From a virus, in IMG/VR virus record IMGVR_UViG_3300009168_000079, positions 1-37,026 of that record: a DNA stretch of 37,026 nt, one strand, 5' to 3'. Within the stretch, counting starts at the first letter, position 1. The number at the start of each line of letters is the position of its first letter. Of the stretch, positions 18,342 to 26,039 are shown in pieces. A program made the translations under genes and the position numbers. The notes below the pieces were generated by a model. The model saw only the letters and a program-made list of their open reading frames with translations, made no database searches and was not told where the DNA came from.

Positions 18342-18584
18342 TCAGGTAGCGACGACGACGGTGACGACCGGGGCGCCGGTTGCCGAAGTGACGAGCAAGT
18401 CTTGCAACACCGAATTGGCGGTCATCGCTGCATGGATGGTGTCGCCCTGGTGCAACCTGCCGGTGATGGCGTTGAAGTAGCCGGCACCGAGAACAGTGGC
18501 CGCTGCGTCGGCAGCAGAGTTGTAGCTATGGATCTGGCGGCCACCGCCTGAGTTGGTGTGAAACTTCGATGGATCGAGTGCCAT
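18342..18584 (-). CDS. Small capsid-associated protein (possible decoration protein)
   Basis: This 80-residue protein begins ALDPSKFHTNSGGG and ends in a beta-like hydrophobic run (TGAPVVTVVVAT). It lies directly after the major capsid gene and before the terminator, so it is expressed with capsid. ATG at 18584 has AAGGGA eight bases upstream; an in-frame upstream extension lacks a good start. High expected expression, small size and Gly/Ala/Val composition fit a head decoration or minor head protein. I do not recognise the family, and that role is inferred. Confidence 0.75.
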   Translation of the reverse strand: MALDPSKFHTNSGGGRQIHSYNSAADAAATVLGAGYFNAITGRLHQGDTIHAAMTANSVLQDLLVTSATGAPVVTVVVAT

Positions 18585-18602
18585 GTTGATTTTCCCTTGT
18601 TG

Positions 18603-18664
18603 ACGCAAAATTATTCTACGAATCGCTGCGCATGCATGCGGCCGAACGCAAAATTATTCTACGA
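18603..18664. repeat. 19-base duplication of the capsid gene 3' end flanking a 12-base palindrome
   Basis: The 19 bases at 18646-18664 cover the last codons and stop of the major capsid gene. They recur exactly at 18603-18621, 43 bases away, repeating the stop codon context. The spacer holds the perfect palindrome CGCATGCATGCG. The copy sits in the capsid-to-80-residue gap. Confidence 0.85.
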
Positions 18665-19472
18665 TATGTACCTCATAGACGCCGATCGGGTCGATCAGGC
18701 CGGCGCCCTGCGACATGTAGCTGGTGGCAAGGTGGGCGACCCGCTGCGGCACGTAGTTGATCTCGCTCTTGACGTCCTGCCCGGAAGCGAAGCCGACAGC
18801 ACTCTTGTGATAGAAGAACTGGGTGCGGTCGGCAGGGGTGCCGGGCAGCCCTGAGAACTCGAACCACGTAAAGCTCATCCAGCGCTTGGCCGACATGCCG
18901 CCCTTGTAGGGGAGCTGGTCGTTGCCGATGAAGTCGGCGCTGGAAAAGGCGGTGATCGGCAGCAGGTCGACCCAGCCGGCGGCCGAGATGGCAGCGAATC
19001 GGTTGCCGTCGTCGGGGATGGAGTTGTTGCCGAACCAGGTGAACACCGTCTCGATCTTGGCCTGCGTCAGCCCGGTGCCGCCGTGGGCGATGACGTTGGT
19101 GGTGGTGTCGAGCGCGGTGGTGATCAGCTCGTCGGACTTGCGGCCGAGTGCGTAGGCGCCGGCATCGGCTGCGACCTGGCGCTCGTCGATGTTGATCTTG
19201 AGCTCGTCCAGCTTGTCGATGTAGTCGCCGGCGTACCAGTCCTGCAGCACCACCTCGACGGGATCGTGCGGCACTTCCATGGTGCTGATCTCGGCGTGGC
19301 GGGCCTTCTGGACGGCGACGCCGGTGCCGACCTTCTGGAACGTGGTCGAGCTGCCGTGGACGTTGGACTTGGTGCGGACGGTGTTGCGCAGCTTGGAGCC
19401 CATGCGCTGGTAGGCGACATGAACATCCGATTCGTACTGCTTGATGAAGGCGTCGGAAACTTCCTGTGACAT
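18654..19472 (-). CDS. Major capsid protein
   Basis: This 272-residue protein contains VRTKSNVHGSSTTFQKVG near the N-terminus, KARHAEISTMEVPHDPVEVVLQDWYAGDYID-type strands (about 57-87) and QVAADAGAYALGRKSDELI (about 99-117). These are features of the podoviral major capsid family found in Bordetella BPP-1-like and related phages, expected to have an HK97 fold. It follows scaffold and the GNAT-like gene. ATG at 19472 has AAGGA seven bases upstream. An 86-base leader precedes it, one of the few gaps in this arm, and contains a direct repeat. The 3' end is duplicated just downstream. Confidence 0.87.
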   Translation of the reverse strand: MSQEVSDAFIKQYESDVHVAYQRMGSKLRNTVRTKSNVHGSSTTFQKVGTGVAVQKARHAEISTMEVPHDPVEVVLQDWYAGDYIDKLDELKINIDERQVAADAGAYALGRKSDELITTALDTTTNVIAHGGTGLTQAKIETVFTWFGNNSIPDDGNRFAAISAAGWVDLLPITAFSSADFIGNDQLPYKGGMSAKRWMSFTWFEFSGLPGTPADRTQFFYHKSAVGFASGQDVKSEINYVPQRVAHLATSYMSQGAGLIDPIGVYEVHIVE

Positions 19473-19501
19473 GGTTCAATCCTTCGGTTGGGGTTTCGAA
19501 G

Positions 19502-19555
19502 GTTGTTCCGTCGAAGTCACGGGCTCAGGTGAGTTGTTCCGCGCAGATCACGGGC
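19502..19555. repeat. Imperfect direct repeat in the capsid gene leader
   Basis: Two 23-base units (19502-19524 and 19533-19555) share GTTGTTCCG and TCACGGGC at the same spacing around six variable bases, with a period of 31. They fill the gap between the GNAT-like stop and the capsid start. Equal spacing suggests a binding site or promoter element for high capsid expression, but no sigma-70 consensus is visible. Confidence 0.7.
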
Positions 19556-19558
19556 CTG

Positions 19559-20026
19559 TCAGCGCGATTTGATAACACCATAATATCCGCGTTGGTAGCC
19601 CATGCGTTCGTACAGCCGGACGATCAGCTTGTCGGCGATGCCGCTGGACACGCCGAGCGAGATGTCCACCGCCTTCATCTGGCCGAACGCCCAGCTTTCC
19701 AGCATCTGCAGCATCTTCCGCACGATCTGCATGCTGCGATAGTCTTCCATAATATAGAATCCAAGATCAGAAACAGTCCTTTCGTGGTTGAAGTAATGCT
19801 CATGGCACACGCCCAGCAGGTAGCCCTGCATGCGATCGGTCACGGCGTCGACCGCGAGGATGGCGAAGTGGTCGTCGCGGGTCATGGTCGAGACGAACAG
19901 CGCGTCGATCTTGTCGAGGGACAGCGGCTGGTCGCGGTAGGCGCTGTCCTGGTGGAACGCCTTGGCGATGCGGAAGACGTCGGCGAGATCGTGCGGCAGC
20001 GGCCGCCTAAGCCGAACGCTTGGCAT
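19559..20026 (-). CDS. GNAT-like acyltransferase-fold protein in the head module
   Basis: This 155-residue protein has the GNAT layout: an N-terminal RPLPHDLADVFRIAKAF helix, the strand FAILAVD, motif A at about 86-106 (SDLGFYIMEDYRSMQIVRKML) and motif B YERMGYQRGYYG near the end. The acetyl-CoA pyrophosphate loop, normally RxxGxG/A, reads RSMQIV and lacks the glycines, so CoA use is uncertain. It overlaps the scaffold gene by 20 bases and lies immediately before the major capsid. It may modify a virion or host protein, or have become structural. The fold call is good; activity is open. Confidence 0.8.
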   Translation of the reverse strand: MPSVRLRRPLPHDLADVFRIAKAFHQDSAYRDQPLSLDKIDALFVSTMTRDDHFAILAVDAVTDRMQGYLLGVCHEHYFNHERTVSDLGFYIMEDYRSMQIVRKMLQMLESWAFGQMKAVDISLGVSSGIADKLIVRLYERMGYQRGYYGVIKSR

Positions 20027-20789
20027 CCGGATAGAGCTTCTGGTAGCCCTCCTCGACCTGCTTGACCAAAGCCGGGTCGCGACGCGCCGAATCCCAGTAG
20101 CGCGGGTCCTGCTGCATGGCGCGCAGCTGCTCGAGCGTCACCGCCGGCTGCACATGCGCGGGATCGTCGGCGGCCATGGTGCCGCTCAGCCCGGCCAGCC
20201 TTTCCATCAGGCGGATGCCGGCCGGCGAGGTGCCGATCGACCGGAAGGCGTCCATCTCGGCGTCGTCCTTGGCGGTCTTCTGGGCCCATGCGTCGACCGC
20301 GGCGATGCGCTGCTTGAAGCTGTCGCCGAGCTCGGCCTTGAGGGTGTCCTCGGGGATCGCCTGCGGCTGCACCGCCTCGATGTACTTCTCGACCGCCTTG
20401 GCGAACTTGTCCTGCGGCAGCCCGGCGCTGAACGCCTCGTCGCGCCACCACGCCACCATCGGATGCTCGGCCAGCTCCTTCTCGTCGATGCCGGCGATCT
20501 TGGGGATCTGGTACTCGGTCGCCGCCTTGGGCCGGTTGGTCGCCTGTTCCTCGGCGATCTGCCGCTTCAGCTCCTCGGTCTTGGTGTTGAAGCGGGTCTC
20601 GAGCTCGCCGTAGGAATTGACGAAGGCGGAGAGGTCGGGCTTGCCGTCGCGCTTGAACTTGTCGGGGAAGGCGATGCCGGCGAACGGGTCCGGCGGCGAT
20701 TCGAACCGCTTGTTCTCACTCGCCGACGCGGGTAACGGGGCGGGAGCGGGGGACGGTGCTGCCGGTGGGGACGGTGACGGTTCCGCCAT
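20007..20789 (-). CDS. Scaffolding (capsid assembly) protein
   Basis: This 260-residue acidic, helical protein has a Pro/Ala/Ser-rich N-terminus (about 2-26) followed by DPFAGIAFPDKFKRDGKPDL and a coiled helix (YGELETRFNTKTEELKRQ). A basic C-terminal helix follows (about 235-260, ending YPDAKRSA). This is the usual composition of a podoviral scaffold, placed between portal and capsid genes. ATG at 20789 has AAGGAG at good spacing and lies 74 bases inside the preceding gene. The longer in-frame extension is discarded because it lacks a ribosome site and overlaps further. Confidence 0.8.
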   Translation of the reverse strand: MAEPSPSPPAAPSPAPAPLPASASENKRFESPPDPFAGIAFPDKFKRDGKPDLSAFVNSYGELETRFNTKTEELKRQIAEEQATNRPKAATEYQIPKIAGIDEKELAEHPMVAWWRDEAFSAGLPQDKFAKAVEKYIEAVQPQAIPEDTLKAELGDSFKQRIAAVDAWAQKTAKDDAEMDAFRSIGTSPAGIRLMERLAGLSGTMAADDPAHVQPAVTLEQLRAMQQDPRYWDSARRDPALVKQVEEGYQKLYPDAKRSA

Positions 20790-21054
20790 GTTGCTGCTCC
20801 TTGTGATGTGCAGCGATGCGCTGCGATATGACGCCGACGATGAAGCGCATGCCCTCGAGGTGGCGCAGCTCGCCGTCGCCGACATGCGGGCCGCACGCCC
20901 GCTCGATCGAGATCGACCTCAGATAGTCGAGAGCGGCTTTCCCTACCTCGCCCTTGAAGGTGATGGCGAGAACCTCGTTGATGCGCTTGTGCTCGTCGGG
21001 CGAGCGGACGATGCCGTCCGGCCCGGCCGGATTGTCCCTGAGATCACGCTGCAT
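20716..21054 (-). CDS. Bbp19-like protein
   Basis: This 112-residue protein has a central domain (VLAITFKGEVGKAALDYL ... HLEGMRFIVGVISQRI, about 28-80). It matches the Bbp19-like phage family: an N-terminal region near a DNA-gating position, then a helix ending in ExxRxxVxxI. In Bordetella phage BPP-1 and relatives this small protein is encoded beside the portal; its role is not settled. The C-terminal 25 residues are Thr/Pro/Arg-rich and encoded entirely in the overlap with scaffold. ATG at 21054 lies 11 bases inside the portal gene end. Confidence 0.72.
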   Translation of the reverse strand: MQRDLRDNPAGPDGIVRSPDEHKRINEVLAITFKGEVGKAALDYLRSISIERACGPHVGDGELRHLEGMRFIVGVISQRIAAHHKEQQHGGTVTVPTGSTVPRSRPVTRVGE

Positions 21055-22681
21055 TAGCTGCGACCGGCATGGCTGCTGCCGCGCCGGCCGCGCCGCCCAT
21101 TGGGCCTGATGCGCCCGGAGGCGCTCCGCCCGTCAGGGCAGACAGATCGGGCATGCCCATCTCGCCGGTCAGGCCGGGAACCTGCGATCCCTGCTGGCTG
21201 ACCTGCTCGACGAAGCCCTGGATCTCGGCCGCCTTGCGCACGAAGCGCGAGGGCACGCCGAGCTTGTCGCCGACATAGGGCGTGACGTCCTCGCCCTTGA
21301 TGAAGATGTTGACCATCTGCGGCCCGAAGTTCTTCTGCACGAACACGATCAGCCGGTCGACGTTGGAGATGTCCTCCTGATCCTGCGCGCGCGCCAGCGG
21401 CGAAGTGGCGACCACTTTCACTTCGCGGCCGTTGACCACCGGCAACTTGATGGCGCCCAGATCCTTGAGGATGAACACCACCCGCTGCATGACCGGGAAG
21501 ATGAACTCGCCCATCAGGCGTCCGAAGGCGGATCCGATCTGTCGGGACAGATCGGCCATTCGCTCAGCCACTTCCGTAGCTGACATGGGCGTCCGATTGG
21601 GATTGCCAAGCATGTCGTTGTAGAGAGCGCGCTTGATATTTGCTCTCTGCTCATCGAGGACCAGGGAGGCAACATTAAAATTGCCGCCAGCCTGCACGGC
21701 TTCAACGCCGCGGCTTCCGGGTGTTCTTGGAATGATCGTTCCCGGCACCAGTTCAATGGTATCGACGTTGACTGTCCCATCGTCATCCATGTTGTAGAGG
21801 CCGGCGATCGACATCTGGGCGTTCTCGAGCACCATCTGCACCACCAGATTGCAGGTCTTGATAGCCGGCATGGCGTTCATCAGCGGGCCGCGGCCCCATA
21901 CGGAACCAGCCTCTTTCCCCCACCGGAAGCAGATGATCGGGCAGGAGCCCGTGCCCTTGTATTCCTGCTGGAATACGATCTCGGAATCCATCTCGCGGCA
22001 AAGGAGACTACGGTAATGGCATTCTTCGTTCGGTTCGGACCAATCACGCATCACCGCATCAACAAAGTTGTATGGCTTGCCCGACTTTTTCCACTCGGTC
22101 AGCTTTTCCGCGCTTACCGTATGGCCGGGGTACTTCACTTCGAACTGGTCGGGCGTGTAGGTGCGGACGCGGAAGAACTGATCCAGTGCATCGAATGGCC
22201 CGTTGGCAACATACAGTTCGTTTATCGGGATGGCGTTGAACCGGAGTGGCTGGACGACGGTGCCTTTCTCAACCTCCATGGCTCCCAGGGTTACCGCGAG
22301 GTCCATGAACGCCTCGGCGCTCTCCTGTGGAAAGTTCGAGGCATTGAGCACATCAAACACAAACTCGGTGACGCCTTCGAGATCGCGGTTGACTTCCTCC
22401 GCGTCGACAGCGTCGATGTCGAGGCCGGCCGAAAGCTTGGCCCAGCGGGTGAAGTTGGGCGTGATGCCCGCCTGCAGCCGTGACGCGAACTCCTGCGTCG
22501 CGACGATCGCCGTCTCGTCGAAGATGTCGTCGATCTCCGTGTCGGCGTTCGACCCGAAGAACGCGCCGCGACCGGGCATGGCGTAGCGCATGGCCTGGTC
22601 GAAGCGCGCTTCCTTCGGGGCACGCAGGGATCGCGCCCGTTCGAACGCCCTGACCACCTTGTCTCGATCGGGATAGGCCAT
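21044..22681 (-). CDS. Portal (head-to-tail connector) protein, T7-type
   Basis: This 545-residue protein begins AYPDRDKVVRAFERARSLR and contains ETAIVATQEFASRLQAGITP, NELYVANGPFDALDQFFR, RGPLMNAMPAIKTCN and TPMSATEVAERM. All are characteristic of the podoviral head-tail connector family. It forms the dodecameric DNA entry and exit pore and the dock for terminase. The C-terminal 45 residues are Gly/Ala/Pro-rich. ATG at 22681 overlaps the upstream stop (ATGA). An upstream in-frame extension overlaps the 63-residue gene and has no protein-like character. Confidence 0.93.
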   Translation of the reverse strand: MAYPDRDKVVRAFERARSLRAPKEARFDQAMRYAMPGRGAFFGSNADTEIDDIFDETAIVATQEFASRLQAGITPNFTRWAKLSAGLDIDAVDAEEVNRDLEGVTEFVFDVLNASNFPQESAEAFMDLAVTLGAMEVEKGTVVQPLRFNAIPINELYVANGPFDALDQFFRVRTYTPDQFEVKYPGHTVSAEKLTEWKKSGKPYNFVDAVMRDWSEPNEECHYRSLLCREMDSEIVFQQEYKGTGSCPIICFRWGKEAGSVWGRGPLMNAMPAIKTCNLVVQMVLENAQMSIAGLYNMDDDGTVNVDTIELVPGTIIPRTPGSRGVEAVQAGGNFNVASLVLDEQRANIKRALYNDMLGNPNRTPMSATEVAERMADLSRQIGSAFGRLMGEFIFPVMQRVVFILKDLGAIKLPVVNGREVKVVATSPLARAQDQEDISNVDRLIVFVQKNFGPQMVNIFIKGEDVTPYVGDKLGVPSRFVRKAAEIQGFVEQVSQQGSQVPGLTGEMGMPDLSALTGGAPPGASGPMGGAAGAAAAMPVAANAA

Positions 22682-22872
22682 CAGCTGAGATATCCGCCGG
22701 GCGGCGTGGCCGGCGACAGCAGGGAGCGGACGCCGGAGCGGCCGACGGCGCGGCGCTGCTGCTGCGTGACCTGCTTCTTGGTCTCGGCCAGCCGGTCGAG
22801 CTCCTCCTGCTTGCGCTGGGCCTGGTCGATGGCGACCTGCGGATCCTGCTTCGGGGCTTTCGGGAAGCACAT
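22681..22872 (-). CDS. Small charged helical protein upstream of portal
   Basis: This 63-residue protein begins CFPKAPKQDPQ, followed by a Gln/Glu/Lys/Arg helix (about 14-42) and a C-terminal SGVRSLLSPATPPGGYL. ATG 22872 is chosen because AGGA lies eight bases upstream. The ATG nine bases earlier overlaps the preceding stop and is the alternative. Its start resembles the start of the neighbouring 97-residue protein (MC-F/G-G/P) and both end with an RSLL motif, so the two may be related head proteins. Function is unknown. Confidence 0.75.
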   Translation of the reverse strand: MCFPKAPKQDPQVAIDQAQRKQEELDRLAETKKQVTQQQRRAVGRSGVRSLLSPATPPGGYLS

Positions 22873-22877
22873 GGGCG

Positions 22878-23171
22878 TCATCCTAGCAGGGAGCGGGTGC
22901 CGATGCCGCGGCTGCGCCGGTTGCTGGCATATTCGCGGCGCACCGTGTCGGGGGCCGGCTGGGCGTCGGGGTAGACGGGATCGCGCTGGCTGGGAACGGC
23001 GCCGGCCGGACCGCGGAAGGGGGCGGGAGCCCACTGGCCGGGAGCCGAGCGGCGATACTGTGGGCCGGGGCGGTCCTGCTTGCGATCGAGCAGGTTGGGA
23101 ACACGCTCGCGGCTGGGTCCGCCCTTCTGGCCGCCCGAACGCGATCCTGCACCACCGCCAAATCCACACAT
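22878..23171 (-). CDS. Small Gly/Arg-rich protein between terminase and portal
   Basis: This 97-residue protein begins CGFGGGAGSRSGGQKGG and continues with a basic, Pro-rich middle. It ends DTVRREYASNRRSRGIGTRSLLG. Composition suggests a disordered, nucleic-acid- or capsid-interacting protein. It sits 19 bases after the large terminase stop and is followed by the 63-residue gene. No strong ribosome site is seen (CCGGAG is 13 bases away). I recognise the arrangement as common in podoviral head modules but cannot give a function. Confidence 0.68.
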   Translation of the reverse strand: MCGFGGGAGSRSGGQKGGPSRERVPNLLDRKQDRPGPQYRRSAPGQWAPAPFRGPAGAVPSQRDPVYPDAQPAPDTVRREYASNRRSRGIGTRSLLG

Positions 23172-23190
23172 GGGCGCACCATACTCCGGA

Positions 23191-24708
23191 TTACCAGTTC
23201 TTCAATGCCACCTTGCGCTTGCGCTGTGTCAGGGCGTGCGCGAACACGTCGAATCGGTGCGGCGCCTGCACCGCCTTCATCGGCTGCGCTCCGTTGACGA
23301 GCATCCTGCCCTCCCCCCCTCCCAGCACCATGTATTGCATGGCGTCGTGGACGTGGGAGAAGCGGTTCTTGTTGGGCCGGTCCTCGAACCGCTCGGCGCC
23401 GACGACCGCCATGCGCTTGTAGTGGTAGCCGCCCTCGAATCCCGCGATCAGCGTCTTGCAGGACGGGTCGATGACGATGCCGGCGTTGCGCTCGACCAGG
23501 CGCTCGAGCGTCGCGGTCACCGCCTCGATGCGAAGGGCAGGATCGTTGGTGGCGGTGGGCCGGATCTGGATGCCCTGTCGCTTGAGGACGCGGTACGGCG
23601 TGTCTTCATCCGTTCCAACGCGGCTATCACCTGTGGGATCTCCCCAGACGGAGTAGCTTCCACCCAGGTCTGCCATGGTTTCGCGAAGCAGGCGGGAGAA
23701 CCGCACCATTCCCATGTCGGTCGTAACCAGCTCTCGAAGCACGACCCAGCGGCCGCGCACCTTCTGCCCGAAGACCGCCGCCGGCGTGAGCCCGAAGTCG
23801 ATGCCGACATAGATGTCATGTCCTGGATATGGTCTGATCCGTTCCGGCGAGACATGGATCAATTTATCGAAAGAGGGATAGACCGGCTTGCCGTCTGTCA
23901 GTGTGCCATATTGGTTGCAAACGTAAACGTTGATCCAGCCGTGGGTCTTGCCGGCGACCATGCGCTGGTAGTAGTCGGACCCGATCCCCTGCTGGTTCTC
24001 TCTGGCCCCATTCATCACGTAACCCGTGACCTTGCCGCCCTGCTTTTCGGCCAGCATCGCGCCCGGCTGCGAGAAAAATTCCCAGTTGGCGGGACGCACC
24101 AGCTGCTTGATCTCCTCCTCGCCCATGAAATCCGGGGCCACGACGTCGCCGGACATGATCGCCCACCAGTGGTCCTCGTCGGGCGCGTTAGTATCCATGA
24201 TCACGCCGGACCAGCTGGGTCCACCGTCGCGCTGGCCCGGATAGCGCCCTACCCGCATGGTGACCGCGTCGAGCACTGGCTTCGGGATTTCACGCGCCTC
24301 GTTGATGAAAGCGCCCGTCAGCTCGAGCGACAGCAGCTTCTTGACATCTTCCGCCTTGTCGAGGGCGAGGAAGATTACCTCGCAGTCCACGTCGCCTTTT
24401 CGTATCCGGTGCGTAAATGGCGGTGACCAGTTGAGCTTGCCGTACTGGTGCTCGGGTAGCCAGTCGAGCCAGGTCTTGATGGTGGTGGTGCGCAGCTCGG
24501 GCTGGGTGTTCCTGATGACCGCCCACCGTGTCTTGCGCTTGCCGTCGATCGGGCTCTTCGCCTGGCTGGTCGCCCTGCGGAACAGCTCGATGCAGCAGGC
24601 GACCGACTTGCCGCTGCCGACCGGGCCGCGAAGGCCGCGAACGAACGCCGTGCTGGCAAAGAACGCTTCCGCGACCTTGCCGTCGACGTGATACTTAAAG
24701 GCTGCCAC
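23191..24708 (-). CDS. terL: Terminase large subunit
   Basis: This 505-residue packaging motor has a Walker A GPVGSGKS at about 29-35, a Walker B region with the catalytic acid in FINEARE (about 134-140), and an RNase H-like nuclease domain beginning at YVGIDFGLTPA (Asp304). A later acid in VWGDPTGDS belongs to the same domain. The preferred start is GTG at 24708, because the frame upstream to 24786 is Arg/Ser/Pro-rich and overlaps the 48-residue gene. The stop of that gene overlaps this start by about 13 bases. TerL translocates DNA through the portal and cuts it; genes immediately downstream encode head proteins. Confidence 0.92.
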   Translation of the reverse strand: MAAFKYHVDGKVAEAFFASTAFVRGLRGPVGSGKSVACCIELFRRATSQAKSPIDGKRKTRWAVIRNTQPELRTTTIKTWLDWLPEHQYGKLNWSPPFTHRIRKGDVDCEVIFLALDKAEDVKKLLSLELTGAFINEAREIPKPVLDAVTMRVGRYPGQRDGGPSWSGVIMDTNAPDEDHWWAIMSGDVVAPDFMGEEEIKQLVRPANWEFFSQPGAMLAEKQGGKVTGYVMNGARENQQGIGSDYYQRMVAGKTHGWINVYVCNQYGTLTDGKPVYPSFDKLIHVSPERIRPYPGHDIYVGIDFGLTPAAVFGQKVRGRWVVLRELVTTDMGMVRFSRLLRETMADLGGSYSVWGDPTGDSRVGTDEDTPYRVLKRQGIQIRPTATNDPALRIEAVTATLERLVERNAGIVIDPSCKTLIAGFEGGYHYKRMAVVGAERFEDRPNKNRFSHVHDAMQYMVLGGGEGRMLVNGAQPMKAVQAPHRFDVFAHALTQRKRKVALKNW

Positions 24709-24841
24709 TGCCGGGGCGCTTCGGCAGTGGCTTGGAAGGCGCGGCCGCCGCCTCGATCGCCCTGACCAGCGCATCGAGGCGGGCATTGAGCGCCGCCATC
24801 GCGGCCGCGAAGTCTTCCGCCGTGACCGGACCGCCCGGCAT
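24695..24841 (-). CDS. Small helical protein upstream of large terminase
   Basis: This 48-residue protein has one Ala/Leu-rich amphipathic helix (about 7-34, FAAAMAALNARLDALVRAI) and a basic Pro/Gly tail. ATG at 24841 overlaps the stop of the Ig-like gene (ATGA), and the stop overlaps the large terminase start. This tight coupling and the coiled-coil pattern support a real gene. It could be an oligomerisation peptide linked to the packaging motor, but no family is recognised. Confidence 0.65.
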   Translation of the reverse strand: MPGGPVTAEDFAAAMAALNARLDALVRAIEAAAAPSKPLPKRPGSGSL

Positions 24842-25299
24842 CAGTAGGGCACGCCCTTGCGCGCCATCTCGGCGAGGATCGCGGCATAGGTCTCGTCGTA
24901 CATCTTCTCGATGCGCGCGCCCTCGACATCGGCCCACGCCTTGAACTCGGTGCGGACCCAGTTGAGCTCCGCCGCCGGCGTTCCCGCCAGCTTCGAGGTG
25001 TCGCCGGTCTTCAGCGCCTCGAGGCATTCCTCGGCGGTGTATTCCGGCGAAACGGCCTCGAAGGAGACGGCGTTGGTATCCCCGTCGCCGCACCTGACCA
25101 GCACGTCGTGCGGGCCCGGGTCGATCGGCGTGACGGAAGCCGTCAGGCTGGTGGCGTCGACGAAAATGGTGTCGAGATCCTCGATGCCGTAGGCGATGAT
25201 GTCGCCGTCGACGAAGCCGGTGCCGGTGGCGGTCAAGGTGACCGCCGTCCCGGTTTCGCCAGTGGTCGGGCTGATGCCCGTCAGCACCGCTGCGGTCAT
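24841..25299 (-). CDS. IPT/TIG Ig-like domain protein
   Basis: This 152-residue protein has an N-terminal beta domain (about 1-85; VLTGISPTTGETGTAVTLT ... GPHDVLVRCGDGDTN). It matches the IPT/TIG immunoglobulin-like fold common on phage surface proteins. The C-terminal half is helical (ECLEALKTGD ... TYAAILAEMARKG). Its place between the terminase genes is unusual for an Ig-like virion decoration. It may be a head surface protein expressed early in the morphogenetic operon. Start and stop overlap both neighbours. Confidence 0.75.
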   Translation of the reverse strand: MTAAVLTGISPTTGETGTAVTLTATGTGFVDGDIIAYGIEDLDTIFVDATSLTASVTPIDPGPHDVLVRCGDGDTNAVSFEAVSPEYTAEECLEALKTGDTSKLAGTPAAELNWVRTEFKAWADVEGARIEKMYDETYAAILAEMARKGVPY

Positions 25300-25661
25300 G
25301 CCGTCACCGGGATCGTCAGGGTGCGCCGCGGCGAGCCGTCGGCCAGCGTCTCGTTGGTCGGCTGCGGGCCGCTCGGCACCACCGGCGCGTTGACGTCCGA
25401 GCCGATCTCCTCCTGCAGCTGCGCCTTCTTCGCCGCATAGTCCTCGCGCAGCTTTGTCACGGCCGCCTCGAACTCCAGCTGCATCTTCGACAGCTCGGTC
25501 TTGACCTCGGAGATGCGCTCCGGCGTGGCCTTCTCCTTGAGCTTGCCGAGCCGCTCGCGATCCCGGCGCTCGTCTTCCTTGCGCTGGTCGTCCCAGCTGA
25601 GACCCGCATATTCCTTCTTCATCGCCTCGTTGTTCTCAACGGGCTTCGCTTCCTTGGCCAT
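25296..25661 (-). CDS. Coiled-coil protein of unknown function
   Basis: This 121-residue, highly charged protein has a long heptad-like helix at about 30-92 (RDRERLGKLKEKAT ... LREDYAAKKAQLQEE) and a short Pro/Thr tail. ATG at 25661 has GGAG eight bases upstream, and the stop overlaps the next ATG. Composition suggests an oligomeric helical rod or assembly factor. It lies between the two terminase genes but has no sign of ATPase or DNA-binding motifs. Confidence 0.72.
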   Translation of the reverse strand: MAKEAKPVENNEAMKKEYAGLSWDDQRKEDERRDRERLGKLKEKATPERISEVKTELSKMQLEFEAAVTKLREDYAAKKAQLQEEIGSDVNAPVVPSGPQPTNETLADGSPRRTLTIPVTA

Positions 25662-25663
25662 GG

Positions 25664-25897
25664 CTATTTCTCCAGCGCCCGCCGAATGAGATAGGCCGCC
25701 GTGCCGGGGGCAATCACGTCGATCATCCTATCAGCCTGCAAGTCGGTGATCAGTTCCGCCGGATGATGCTTCATATGCACCTTTTTCACAATGGAGCGCA
25801 GCTTGAGCCGGTCCGGCCACGACAGCGAGGTGCTGAATCCGCCCTGCCTGTCGATCAAATCGCTCAAATTCCAGTCGATGGGGAGGCGTTCAGCCAC
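25664..25897 (-). CDS. Small unknown protein
   Basis: This 77-residue protein begins with GTG at 25897 and ends RRALEK. The GTG shares a base with the stop of the zinc-ribbon peptide (TAGTG), implying coupled translation. It is mixed helical, with RLKLRSIVKKVHMKHHPAELI (about 30-50) as the most basic part, and might bind nucleic acid. The family is not recognised. Confidence 0.68.
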   Translation of the reverse strand: MAERLPIDWNLSDLIDRQGGFSTSLSWPDRLKLRSIVKKVHMKHHPAELITDLQADRMIDVIAPGTAAYLIRRALEK

Positions 25898-26019
25898 TAT
25901 GGAAGCTCCATCACCCTGTCACAGTCCGGACAACGCTTGCCATGCACCGAAATGTCCCACCGTGCATGGCTGCAACCCCCAGTTGGTCGAAAAATCGACC
26001 TCACCCACCGAAAAATCAA
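25897..26019 (-). CDS. 40-residue zinc-ribbon peptide
   Basis: This short frame begins with TTG at 26019, preceded by GAGG six bases away. It encodes a basic amphipathic N-terminus (IFRWVRSIFRP) and then a C-x-H-x11-C-x2-C pattern (GGCSHARWDIS ... GKRCPDCDRV). Four metal ligands in 40 residues and one-base coupling to the next gene argue for a real zinc-binding peptide. The start codon is uncertain (GTG at 26004 is possible). It may bind nucleic acid; function is unknown. Confidence 0.58.
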   Translation of the reverse strand: MIFRWVRSIFRPTGGCSHARWDISVHGKRCPDCDRVMELP

Positions 26020-26039
26020 CCCAATCCTCACCAAAACCA

